From positions 1,684 through 8,833 of the forward strand of contig DQHV01000234.1 in NCBI GenBank assembly GCA_003524335.1: a stretch of DNA of 7,150 bases, written 5' to 3'. Shown piece by piece: positions 1-6,141 of this stretch. Position numbers and translations under genes: made by a program. Origin of the DNA: Candidatus Aminicenantota bacterium. GTDB lineage: Bacteria; Acidobacteriota; Aminicenantia; Aminicenantales; UBA8522. How positions within the stretch are numbered: the first letter of the stretch is position 1; each line of letters begins with the position of its first letter. The notes under the pieces are model-generated. The model did no database searches, had not been told where the DNA came from, and saw only the letters and a list, made by a program, of their open reading frames with translations.

Positions 1-1
1 G

Positions 2-58
2 GGATCTGCAGCCCTGTATAAGGATTTCTTATTTTATCAAAATCGGAGGGAAATGTAA
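2..58 (+). CDS. Possible 3' end of an upstream gene (partial, unidentified)
   Basis: Reading frame 2 is open from the window edge to a TAA at 56-58 and would end in ALYKDFLFYQNRREM, which has a plausible protein composition. The stretch is only 18 codons, is AT-rich compared with the rest of the window and uses codons (TTA, CAA, AAT, AGG) that are uncommon elsewhere here. It could equally be intergenic DNA. Frame 1 stops at 19-21 and frame 3 at 102-104. No function can be assigned. Confidence 0.2.
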   Translation, partial: GSAALYKDFLFYQNRREM

Positions 59-81
59 TGGCCCTTGGCCGGAGATGGATG

Positions 82-110
82 TTGCCAGACCCGGTGTTTT
101 CTAATACAAT
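82..110 (+). promoter_or_regulatory. Sigma-70-type promoter of the UbiA-like gene
   Basis: A -35 element TTGCCA (82-87) and a -10 element TACAAT (105-110) are separated by exactly 17 bases (88-104). The predicted transcription start is near 117, about 8 bases before the ATG at 125. That leader is too short for a normal Shine-Dalgarno, and none is visible before the ATG. The -35 differs from TTGACA at one base and the -10 from TATAAT at one base. The same -10 hexamer and spacer length occur in the promoter at 6058-6086. Confidence 0.65.
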
Positions 111-124
111 AGCTCAAAACCGCC

Positions 125-1003
125 ATGACCGCCCGAGCCGTCGTCAAGTCCATGAGGCCGGCCCAGTGGACGAAAAACCTCGCCGTCTTCGCCGCGCTCA
201 TATTTGCCCAGAAATTCTTTTCCCTCCCTCTTTTGCTCAGGGCCGCCGGGGCCTTTCTCACGTTCTGCGTGATCTCCGGGGCGCTCTACATTTTAAACGA
301 CCTCCATGACCGCGAGGAGGACCGGGCCCATCCCAAGAAGTCGCAGCGGCCGATCGCCAAGGGCGAGATCCGTCCGTCCGAGGCGCTGATTCTTTTTCTC
401 GTGCTGGCCGCGGCCGGCCTGACGGCGGCCTTCTTCCTGGGGCGGGGGTTCTTCGTCGCCGTCCTCGTCTATTTCCTTCTCCAGATCGCCTATACTTTCA
501 AGCTCAAACAGGTCGTCATCCTCGATATTTTTGTCATCGCCGCCGGGTTCGTCATCCGAGTGGTGGCGGGCGGACTGGTCATCGCGGTGCCCATCTCCTC
601 CTGGCTGATCATCTGCACGATGCTCCTGGCGCTTCTTCTGTCGATGGGGAAAAGACGCCACGAGCTCGTCCTTCTCGAAGAGAAGGCCGTCGAGCACCGG
701 CCCATACTCAGGGAGTACAGCGCTTATCTTCTCGACCAGATGATCGCCGTGGTCACCGCCTCGACCCTGATCGCCTACTGCCTCTACACTATCTCCCCCG
801 AGACCGTGGCCAAATTCGGCACTTCAAACCTCGTCTGGACGGCCCCCTTCGTCCTCTACGGAATCTTCCGCTATCTCTACCTTGTCCATCTCAAGGGCAA
901 GGGAGGGAGCCCGGAGGAGATCATCATCCAGGATAAGCCGATGCTCCTCAACATCGTGCTCTGGATCGGGGCCGTAATCCTCGTCCTCTATTTGAGGAAG
1001 TGA
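125..1003 (+). CDS. UbiA-family prenyltransferase, polyprenyl-phosphate phosphoribosyltransferase-like
   Basis: This is a 292-residue integral membrane protein of the UbiA superfamily. It most resembles decaprenyl-phosphate phosphoribosyltransferase (DPPR synthase), which moves 5-phosphoribose from PRPP onto a polyprenyl phosphate carrier at the inner membrane. The first Asp-rich motif is N58-D59-x-x-D62-x-x-x-D66, followed by the family-typical RAHPKKSQRPIAKGEI (residues 67-82). A second conserved segment at 123-150 contains YTFKLK, D134 and GFVIRVVAGG, and the cytoplasmic GKRRHEL lies at 175-181. About eight or nine hydrophobic segments run from residue 19 to 290. In mycobacteria the product feeds arabinan synthesis through DprE1/DprE2. 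The acceptor and pathway here are unknown because no such partners lie in the window. ATG at 125 is chosen because the promoter at 82-110 precedes it and an in-frame TAG lies at 110-112; ATG at 152 (Met10) is the alternative. The stop lies 16 bases inside the convergent recO. Confidence 0.87.
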   Translation: MTARAVVKSMRPAQWTKNLAVFAALIFAQKFFSLPLLLRAAGAFLTFCVISGALYILNDLHDREEDRAHPKKSQRPIAKGEIRPSEALILFLVLAAAGLTAAFFLGRGFFVAVLVYFLLQIAYTFKLKQVVILDIFVIAAGFVIRVVAGGLVIAVPISSWLIICTMLLALLLSMGKRRHELVLLEEKAVEHRPILREYSAYLLDQMIAVVTASTLIAYCLYTISPETVAKFGTSNLVWTAPFVLYGIFRYLYLVHLKGKGGSPEEIIIQDKPMLLNIVLWIGAVILVLYLRK

Positions 1004-1719
1004 AGGCTTTTCGGCTCGCGCTCGAGATGATAGACGATAATACTCTGGAGGGTTCTGCCGATGTCCTCCAGCTGGCCAGCCGAGCAGGCGGGGCCGCCTT
1101 CTATGGGTGGAGCGTTTTTCCGGACCCAGCCGAGGAAGTGGACGAATTCGGCCGGGACTTCCTCCTTTTTTAAGGGAGCGCAGACCCCGCAGTAAACACC
1201 GTCCATCCGGGGCGACAGCCAGCCTCCTTCAGTCAGGCGCTTCCGGCACTTCCGGCAGCGCCGGAAATCGGGCAGGAGCCCATTGATCTGGAGGAACCAG
1301 GCTTCAAAATAGCGGCTCAGTATCCCCAGGTCCCCCTTTTGCTTGATGGCCGAGAGGACAGAGAAGAGGAGCCGGAAGACGAGGTCTTCCTTAGCCCGGG
1401 AGGGGAAGAACTCCTCGACGAGTTCGGCAAAATAGCCCAGGGTGCAGGCACTCCGGAAATCCCCGTGCACCTCGAAGAAGGACTCGATCAATTCGGCCTG
1501 GCTCACCGTTACCAGGTCCTTGTGTTCCTTCTCATAGTAGAAGACTTTGACGAGCGACATGGGTTCGAGGCTGCTCCCGAACCGGTTGCCGAACTTCCGC
1601 GCCCCCTTGGCAACGCCGCGGAGCAGACCTTTGTCCCGGGAGAAGAAGACGACCACCTTGTCCTGGTCGCCGATGTTAAAGCTGCGCAGGACGATGGCCT
1701 CGGTCTGATCAAGAGGCAT
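988..1719 (-). CDS. recO: DNA repair protein RecO
   Basis: RecO is a single-strand DNA annealing and mediator protein. It works with RecR (and RecF) to load RecA on SSB-coated gaps in the cytoplasm. The 243 residues match the usual length of about 240. The N-terminal OB-fold (1-80) starts with the typical TEAIVLRSFNIGDQDKVVVF and continues with GLLRGVAKGARK. A helical C-terminal domain follows (85-243) with a zinc-binding cysteine set C155-x-x-C158 and C177-x-x-C180. The end YHLEREPKSLHFLK closely matches the classic RecO C-terminus. The gene begins 10 bases after the ntrX-like stop, with no Shine-Dalgarno before the ATG, so it is probably translated by coupling and co-transcribed with the sensor genes. 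It is the last gene of the minus-strand operon. Its 3' end overlaps the convergent UbiA-like gene by 16 bases. Finding recO behind a two-component pair is a local arrangement and does not by itself imply a shared function. Confidence 0.93.
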   Translation of the reverse strand: MPLDQTEAIVLRSFNIGDQDKVVVFFSRDKGLLRGVAKGARKFGNRFGSSLEPMSLVKVFYYEKEHKDLVTVSQAELIESFFEVHGDFRSACTLGYFAELVEEFFPSRAKEDLVFRLLFSVLSAIKQKGDLGILSRYFEAWFLQINGLLPDFRRCRKCRKRLTEGGWLSPRMDGVYCGVCAPLKKEEVPAEFVHFLGWVRKNAPPIEGGPACSAGQLEDIGRTLQSIIVYHLEREPKSLHFLK

Positions 1720-1729
1720 GGACGGCTGC

Positions 1730-3100
1730 TCAGGATACGAAGGTGATGTTCAACGCCTTGATCTTCTCCCGGAGCTGGCCTTCTTCAACCTTGAGGTCGG
1801 AGGCCGACTGGGGGATATCCCAGCCGTTCCGCATCAGGACACCGTGGATATACCGTCGTTCGAACTGCTCCCTGGCCTTTTCCAGCGTCCGGCCCTCCCG
1901 GCCTTCGAAGAAGCCGGAGATGTATTCGAGCTCGCGTGTCTCGACGAGGAGGGTGAGATGAGAGCCGGTGATGACGTCTTCTGGGACCATGATGACGAAC
2001 CGCTCGATGACGTTCATCAGCTCGCTGACGTTTCCCGGCCAGACATAGCGCAGGAACGCTCCGACGGCCTCCGGGGACATGGTCTTGGGCTTCTTTCCGT
2101 ATTCCGCGGCGAAATGACGGAGGAAGTGGTCGATCAGATGGGGGATGTCGTCGGGCCTCTCCCTCAGGGGAGGAATGGTGAGGGGGATGACATTGAGCTT
2201 GAAGAAGAGGTCCTCGCGGAATCGCCCCTGGGCGATGAGCTCGCGCAGGCTCCGGGTGGTCCCTGCTATGAAGCGGCTGTCGAAGGACAGGGGCTCCGAC
2301 GCACCCAGCGGCTCGAAGCGCCGCTCCTCGATTGCCCGGAGCAGCCTAGCCTGGGTTTTCAGGCTCAGGTCGCAGACCTCATCGAGGAAGAAAGTGCCCT
2401 CATCGGCCAGCAAGATTTTCCCTTTCTTGTCCCTGACCGCCTGGGGAAAGGCGCCCTTGAGGTGGCCGAAGAGCTCCAGTTCCATCATCTCCTCGGGGAC
2501 GGCCGAGCAGTTGACCTCGACGAACCGCTTCTCCTTGCGCGGGCTCAGCTGATGGATGAGACGGGCGACCAGCTCCTTCCCGGTCCCGTTTTCGCCGTAG
2601 ATGAGGACCGGGCCGCCGGACAGCGCGGCCAAGTCGATCTCTCTTCTCAGTTTCTGGATGGACAGGCTTTCGCCGATGAGATAGTAGCGGCCGCGCTGAC
2701 GCTCGCGGAGCAGGACGTTCTCGTCCTCCAGTTTTTTCTGCCGCAGGGCGTTGCGGACGGTGAGCACGACCTTTTCCAGGGAGAGCGGCTTCTCCAGGAA
2801 ATCGTGGGCGCCGAGCTTGGTCGCCGTGACGGCCGTCTCGATCGTCCCATGACCCGAGATCATGACCACCTGCGGGCTTTCCTCCAGGGCCTTGATCTTC
2901 TTGAGGACATCGATGCCGCTCATCTTGGGCAGCCAGATGTCGAGAAGCACCAGGTCGACATTCTGGCTCTTCAGGATCTCCAAACCCTGCTCCCCGGACT
3001 CCGCGGTCTTCACGAGGAAACCCTCGTCTTCCAGGATGCCCTTGAGGGATGAACAGATGCTGGCTTCGTCGTCGATGATGAGGATTTTTTCTTTGATCAT
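1730..3100 (-). CDS. ntrX: NtrX-like response regulator with AAA+ domain and degenerate sigma-54 contact motif
   Basis: This 456-residue, NtrC-family response regulator has an NtrX-like layout. The receiver (1-120) has acidic residues D10/D11, phospho-acceptor D54, S82 and K104, all intact. The AAA+ domain (about 140-370) has Walker A GENGTGKE (169-176) and Walker B FFLDE (237-241). The C-terminal Fis-type helix-turn-helix (about 421-450, GWDIPQSASDL...LREKIKAL) is intact. Several residues needed for sigma-54 activation are altered. The GAFTGA loop reads GAFPQA (216-221). The Arg of WPGNVREL, the sensor II arginine, is S359. The second Arg of the FREDLYYRLN segment is K301. It may therefore act as a phosphorylation-controlled DNA-binding protein on sigma-70 promoters, as reported for Rhodobacter capsulatus NtrC; that is inference. 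The ATG overlaps the kinase stop as ATGA, and no Shine-Dalgarno is visible, so translation is probably coupled. The pairing with the upstream kinase is clear from context; nitrogen control is not shown. Confidence 0.88.
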   Translation of the reverse strand: MIKEKILIIDDEASICSSLKGILEDEGFLVKTAESGEQGLEILKSQNVDLVLLDIWLPKMSGIDVLKKIKALEESPQVVMISGHGTIETAVTATKLGAHDFLEKPLSLEKVVLTVRNALRQKKLEDENVLLRERQRGRYYLIGESLSIQKLRREIDLAALSGGPVLIYGENGTGKELVARLIHQLSPRKEKRFVEVNCSAVPEEMMELELFGHLKGAFPQAVRDKKGKILLADEGTFFLDEVCDLSLKTQARLLRAIEERRFEPLGASEPLSFDSRFIAGTTRSLRELIAQGRFREDLFFKLNVIPLTIPPLRERPDDIPHLIDHFLRHFAAEYGKKPKTMSPEAVGAFLRYVWPGNVSELMNVIERFVIMVPEDVITGSHLTLLVETRELEYISGFFEGREGRTLEKAREQFERRYIHGVLMRNGWDIPQSASDLKVEEGQLREKIKALNITFVS

Positions 3101-5262
3101 GCGGGTATCTGAATAGTGAATCTAGCCCCGGTCGGCTGGACGTTCTCCACGCGGATCGACCCGTTGTGCTCCCGGATGATCTGGTTGACGATGGCCAGCC
3201 CCAGGCCCGTGCCCTTCTTCTTTGTGGAAAAATAGGGCAGGAAAAGTTTAGTCTTGTCCTCGACTGAGATGCCCGGTCCCGTGTCCGAGATCTCGATCGA
3301 AACCTGCTGCTGTCTCTTCTCGAAGGCGGCCCGAACCCGGATCTTTCCCTTCTTGTTCATGGCCTCGATGGCGTTGTCGAAGATGTTGATCAAAACCCTT
3401 TTCATCTGCTCCGGGTCGAGCTGGAGCGAGGCGGGAAGGTCGGCCGCCAGTTCGGCCTCGAACTCGACTTGGGCGAAGATGCCGCGGAAGAGAGCTACGG
3501 TCTGCTCGACGAGGAGGCGCAGGTCGGCCGGCCGGAGCTCGACCTTGGGCATGCGGGCGAAGTTAGAGAACTCGTCGACCAGGGACTTGATCGTCCGAGC
3601 CTCCTGGATGATGGTCTTCGCCCCTTCCTCGATCACCGTCGGGGAATTCGGGTCCTGCTTCTTCAGCGTCTTGATGATCCGTTCGGCGGAGAGCTGGATC
3701 GGCGTCAGCGGGTTCTTAATCTCGTGGGCGACCCGCTGGGCGACCTCTTTCCAGGTGGCGATCTTCTGGGCTTTAATGAGCTGGGTGAGGTTGTCGAAGA
3801 CCACGATCATCCCCGAGAAATCGCCGTTGGCCTGAGGCAGGGGAGAAAGGGCCAGGGCCAGGGTGGTCGTCTGCCCATTGGAGACGATGCTGATCTCCTT
3901 GTCGGACAGGCGGTACTTGTTCTTGATCCCCCAAGCAATGTTCTTGACGATCTCGCCGTACTTATCGTCGACCAGGACCTCCCGGAAACTCTTGCCCACC
4001 GGATTTCTGTCCTCGAGCGCCAGCATCTCCCGGGCCGAGGGGTTGATGGTGGTGATCGTCCCCTCGGAGTCGAGGGTGATGACCCCGGTGGTGATGTTTT
4101 GGAGGACGGTCTCGATGTACTGCTTCCGGTTCTCGAGCTCGGCGGTCTTCTGGGCGATGTGAAGCTGGCTGTTCTTTAGGTCGGAGATCATCTGGTTGAA
4201 AGAGTCGATAAGCGTTCCCAGTTCATCCGACGCAGCGTCCTCGACCCGAACGTCCAGGTTGCCCCTCGACACCTCCTTAGTGGCCTGGGCGAGCTTCTCG
4301 ATGGGTACGGTGATCCCCTTGGCGAGATGGAGTCCGCTCCAGCTGGCGGCGAAGATGATGAGCAGCGTGATGAACATTAGGATGAAGATATAGAAGGTCT
4401 TGACGGTGATCTTCTGCGGGGCAAGAAGGCGGTATCTCTGGACGTAGGTGTTGATCGTGTTGATCCGCTGCGCGTAGCTCTGGGGGAAAAACCGGCCCGC
4501 GGTTACCAGGACATGGCCGACCCCGGCGAAGTCGAACCCGACTCCGCGCCGGATCATCTCCCCCGTACCCATCGGCTCGATGCTGCTGAACCGGTCGCCC
4601 TGACGGGCTTTCTGGACAAGACCGGGCTGGACGGACTTGTAGTCCTGGAGCGGCAGGCCGGGGTTGAGATAGGTGAACAGCTCTTCGTCGTCCAGGTAGA
4701 TTCCGATCTCGTCGAGCTTGTACTCACTGAGCTTCTGGCGGATGAAATCCCTGAGGGCCAGCCTGTTCTCCATCTGGACGAGTCTCCGGCCCTGGATTTC
4801 GCGGCTCAGCACGGTGGCGTAGTGATAGGCCGTCTCCTCGGCGTTGGCGGTGACGCCGTCGGCGACGCTCTTGGTGTCTTCGATGACCTTGTCGAACGGC
4901 GTCTTGAACCAGAGTTCGATGTTGCGGCTGATCAGGTCGCTGGCGAAAAAGAAGAGGAGGAAGGTGGGGATGATGCTCAGGGCGATGAAGAACAGGACGA
5001 GCTTGGTTTTGAAATGGGAACCGACGATATTCCGTTTTCGTTCCAGGTAGAGCTTGACCAGGTTCCGTCCCAGGATGAAGAAGAGGACGAGGAAAAGGAT
5101 CAGGACGATGACCTGCATCATGGACAAGAGGACATTGGTCACCGAGGTGGGAGAAAACTCCTGGGAAGCGCGGATGAAGTATTCGATGGCGAAGAAGAGG
5201 ATGACGAGCAGGATGATAAACGCGGCGATGAAGCGCGGTCCTTTGCTCCTGGTCGTCGGCAT
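3097..5262 (-). CDS. ntrY: NtrY-like membrane sensor histidine kinase
   Basis: This is a 721-residue sensor kinase (from the ATG at 5262), expected to phosphorylate the NtrX-like regulator encoded directly after it. Numbered from this ATG, transmembrane segments lie at about 11-29, 44-66, 86-109 and 288-310. They enclose an extracytoplasmic region of about 180 residues between the third and fourth. A HAMP domain (309-362), a PAS domain (about 379-494), the H-box RVAHEIKNPLTP with H513, an N-box with N630, the G1 box DTGPGI (660-665) and the G2 box GTGLGL (684-689) follow in canonical order, so catalysis looks intact. This four-helix, HAMP-PAS-HisKA-HATPase layout is that of NtrY. The start is chosen at ATG 5262, preceded by GGAAA just after the rodZ-like stop (4-base gap). 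A longer reading from TTG at 5295 adds 11 residues but overlaps the upstream gene by 29 bases and has no ribosome site. The ligand is unknown. Confidence 0.9.
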   Translation of the reverse strand: MPTTRSKGPRFIAAFIILLVILFFAIEYFIRASQEFSPTSVTNVLLSMMQVIVLILFLVLFFILGRNLVKLYLERKRNIVGSHFKTKLVLFFIALSIIPTFLLFFFASDLISRNIELWFKTPFDKVIEDTKSVADGVTANAEETAYHYATVLSREIQGRRLVQMENRLALRDFIRQKLSEYKLDEIGIYLDDEELFTYLNPGLPLQDYKSVQPGLVQKARQGDRFSSIEPMGTGEMIRRGVGFDFAGVGHVLVTAGRFFPQSYAQRINTINTYVQRYRLLAPQKITVKTFYIFILMFITLLIIFAASWSGLHLAKGITVPIEKLAQATKEVSRGNLDVRVEDAASDELGTLIDSFNQMISDLKNSQLHIAQKTAELENRKQYIETVLQNITTGVITLDSEGTITTINPSAREMLALEDRNPVGKSFREVLVDDKYGEIVKNIAWGIKNKYRLSDKEISIVSNGQTTTLALALSPLPQANGDFSGMIVVFDNLTQLIKAQKIATWKEVAQRVAHEIKNPLTPIQLSAERIIKTLKKQDPNSPTVIEEGAKTIIQEARTIKSLVDEFSNFARMPKVELRPADLRLLVEQTVALFRGIFAQVEFEAELAADLPASLQLDPEQMKRVLINIFDNAIEAMNKKGKIRVRAAFEKRQQQVSIEISDTGPGISVEDKTKLFLPYFSTKKKGTGLGLAIVNQIIREHNGSIRVENVQPTGARFTIQIPA

Positions 5263-5266
5263 TTTC

Positions 5267-6049
5267 CTACCCAGTCTTTTCTTGCCCCGCGTCAAGGAAA
5301 TCGTGGTAATTTTCCGGGGTGATCAGGATGTCCAGACGAACCGCTCCGCTGGGGCCGAACGGCTTGGCCTTCTGGCCGTTGATGGTCAGGTCCGAACCGC
5401 CGGCGTTGCCGATATTCAACCGCACCTCCCGCTCGGCCCTGACCTCGAGCGACTCCCCCCTGTTCTTGGTGCCGTCCCAGACGGATTGCCCGTCGGCATA
5501 GACATGGATCCAGGTCTCCTCGATGAACGTCATCTCGAGGCGAAGTCCTTTAATCTCCTCGACCACCGGCTCAGGCTCCGGCGGCGGGATTGGCTTGGGG
5601 ACCTCGACCTGAGCGACGGGCTGAGTGGTTTTAGCGGGGACAGGCTGCTTTTTTTCCGGCGACAATAAAAGGAAGTAGAGGAGGACCAGGCCGAGCCCGA
5701 TGACGGCCACGGTCAGCCCGGCTATCCTGACGCTCTTGCGGCTGAACAGCGGAGGGCGATGCCTCCGCCGCGGCATCGGCCGTTCCGGGGATTCCCCGTA
5801 TTGGAGCTGTTCTTCAAAAGTGTAAATTTCCTGGTACTTGTTGAGCACCTGATGCTCATCGATGCCGATGCTCCTGGCATAGGAACGGAGAATGGCGCGG
5901 ATGAAAAACGCTCCCGGTATGACGTCCAGCCTGTCTTCTTCGAGGGCCTGGAGGAACCTCAGGCTGATCCGGGTGGAGTCGGCGATCTCCCGGAGGGAAA
6001 TTCCCCTGAGCTCTCTTTCTCTCTTGAGTTCCTGACCGAGGGATGCCAT
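5267..6049 (-). CDS. rodZ: RodZ-like helix-turn-helix membrane protein (DUF4115)
   Basis: This 260-residue, single-pass membrane protein has the RodZ layout. An N-terminal Xre-type helix-turn-helix lies at 1-75 (LGQELKRERELRGISLREIA, then GAFFIRAILRSYARSIGID, both typical of RodZ). A basic stretch (94-108, including PRRRHRPP) precedes one transmembrane helix at about 108-128. A proline-rich linker (131-163) is followed by a C-terminal DUF4115 beta domain (167-250, including WIHVYADGQ and LNIGNAGGSDLTINGQ). RodZ anchors MreB to the inner membrane and helps set cell shape; the helix-turn-helix is used as a protein contact in the well-studied cases. No mreB is in view, so a role as a membrane-bound regulator is not excluded. 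It is the first gene of the operon with the NtrY/NtrX-like pair. A consensus promoter lies 8 bases before the ATG, and no Shine-Dalgarno is present. The start is supported by the conserved N-terminus beginning right at this methionine. Confidence 0.88.
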   Translation of the reverse strand: MASLGQELKRERELRGISLREIADSTRISLRFLQALEEDRLDVIPGAFFIRAILRSYARSIGIDEHQVLNKYQEIYTFEEQLQYGESPERPMPRRRHRPPLFSRKSVRIAGLTVAVIGLGLVLLYFLLLSPEKKQPVPAKTTQPVAQVEVPKPIPPPEPEPVVEEIKGLRLEMTFIEETWIHVYADGQSVWDGTKNRGESLEVRAEREVRLNIGNAGGSDLTINGQKAKPFGPSGAVRLDILITPENYHDFLDAGQEKTG

Positions 6050-6057
6050 TGGGAAAA

Positions 6058-6086
6058 ATTGTAGGCCAATCTCCGGCAGGTGTCAA
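6058..6086 (-). promoter_or_regulatory. Consensus sigma-70 promoter of the rodZ-ntrY-ntrX-recO operon
   Basis: On the minus strand the -35 element is a perfect TTGACA (6086-6081), the spacer is exactly 17 bases (6080-6064) and the -10 element is TACAAT (6063-6058). Only 8 bases (6057-6050) separate the -10 from the ATG at 6049. Transcription should start at about 6051-6049, which gives a leaderless or near-leaderless message. This agrees with the lack of any Shine-Dalgarno before the rodZ-like gene. It is the only strong promoter I see on this strand and probably serves all four genes. Confidence 0.78.
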
Positions 6087-6100
6087 CCGAGCCCCTGCCG
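6074..6100. repeat. 7-base inverted repeat bracketing the -35 box (candidate operator)
   Basis: Arms CGGCAGG (6074-6080) and CCTGCCG (6094-6100) are perfectly complementary and are separated by 13 bases that include the -35 box (6081-6086). One arm fills the spacer directly next to the -35; the other lies just upstream of it. The arm centres are 20 bases apart, about two helical turns, as expected for a dimeric regulator binding one face of the DNA. An alternative reading is a stem at the end of the ftsEX transcript, but no T-run follows it directly. Confidence 0.4.
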
Positions 6101-6141
6101 ATCAGACTCCAGAAAGCCTGCCGCCGCAGCCGGGCGGTCTC

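Noticed and set aside
71..78. GCCGGAGAT-like string shared by the two promoters (near 69-78 and within 6064-6077)
   Set aside because: It lies in different places relative to the -35 and -10 in the two promoters and is only 8-9 bases long, so chance is the simpler reading.
66..86. Possible sigma-54 promoter (TGGCC ... TTGCC) before the UbiA-like gene
   Set aside because: The GG-to-GC distance does not give the required 10 bases for any choice of GG, whereas TTGCCA-17-TACAAT fits sigma-70.
58..309. 83-codon open frame with GGAGGG (45-50) 7 bases before its ATG, and a TAATG overlap with the upstream TAA
   Set aside because: The start context is good, but most of the frame lies over the UbiA-like gene in another frame, and the product looks like random Arg/Pro-rich sequence. 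Its start also lies upstream of the promoter at 82-110. A short coupled leader peptide cannot be fully excluded.
1718..3052. 444-codon open frame on the plus strand opposite the ntrX-like gene
   Set aside because: It is fully antisense to a well-conserved gene, is rich in Asp, Glu, Leu and Gly as expected for the mirror of a GC-rich gene, and shows no recognisable domain.
5263..5295. Kinase start at TTG 5295
   Set aside because: It overlaps the rodZ-like gene by 29 bases, has no ribosome site and adds only 11 basic residues; the ATG at 5262 with GGA before it fits better.
4513..5322. 269-codon open frame on the plus strand opposite the kinase gene
   Set aside because: It is an antisense shadow with long acidic runs mirroring the kinase membrane and linker codons, and it has no domain.
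6121..6137. CCGCC/GGCGG stem with a 7-base loop just after the ftsX stop, as a terminator
   Set aside because: The stem is only 5 base pairs, and on the minus strand it is followed by CAGGCTTTCT without a T-run. It is too weak to call.
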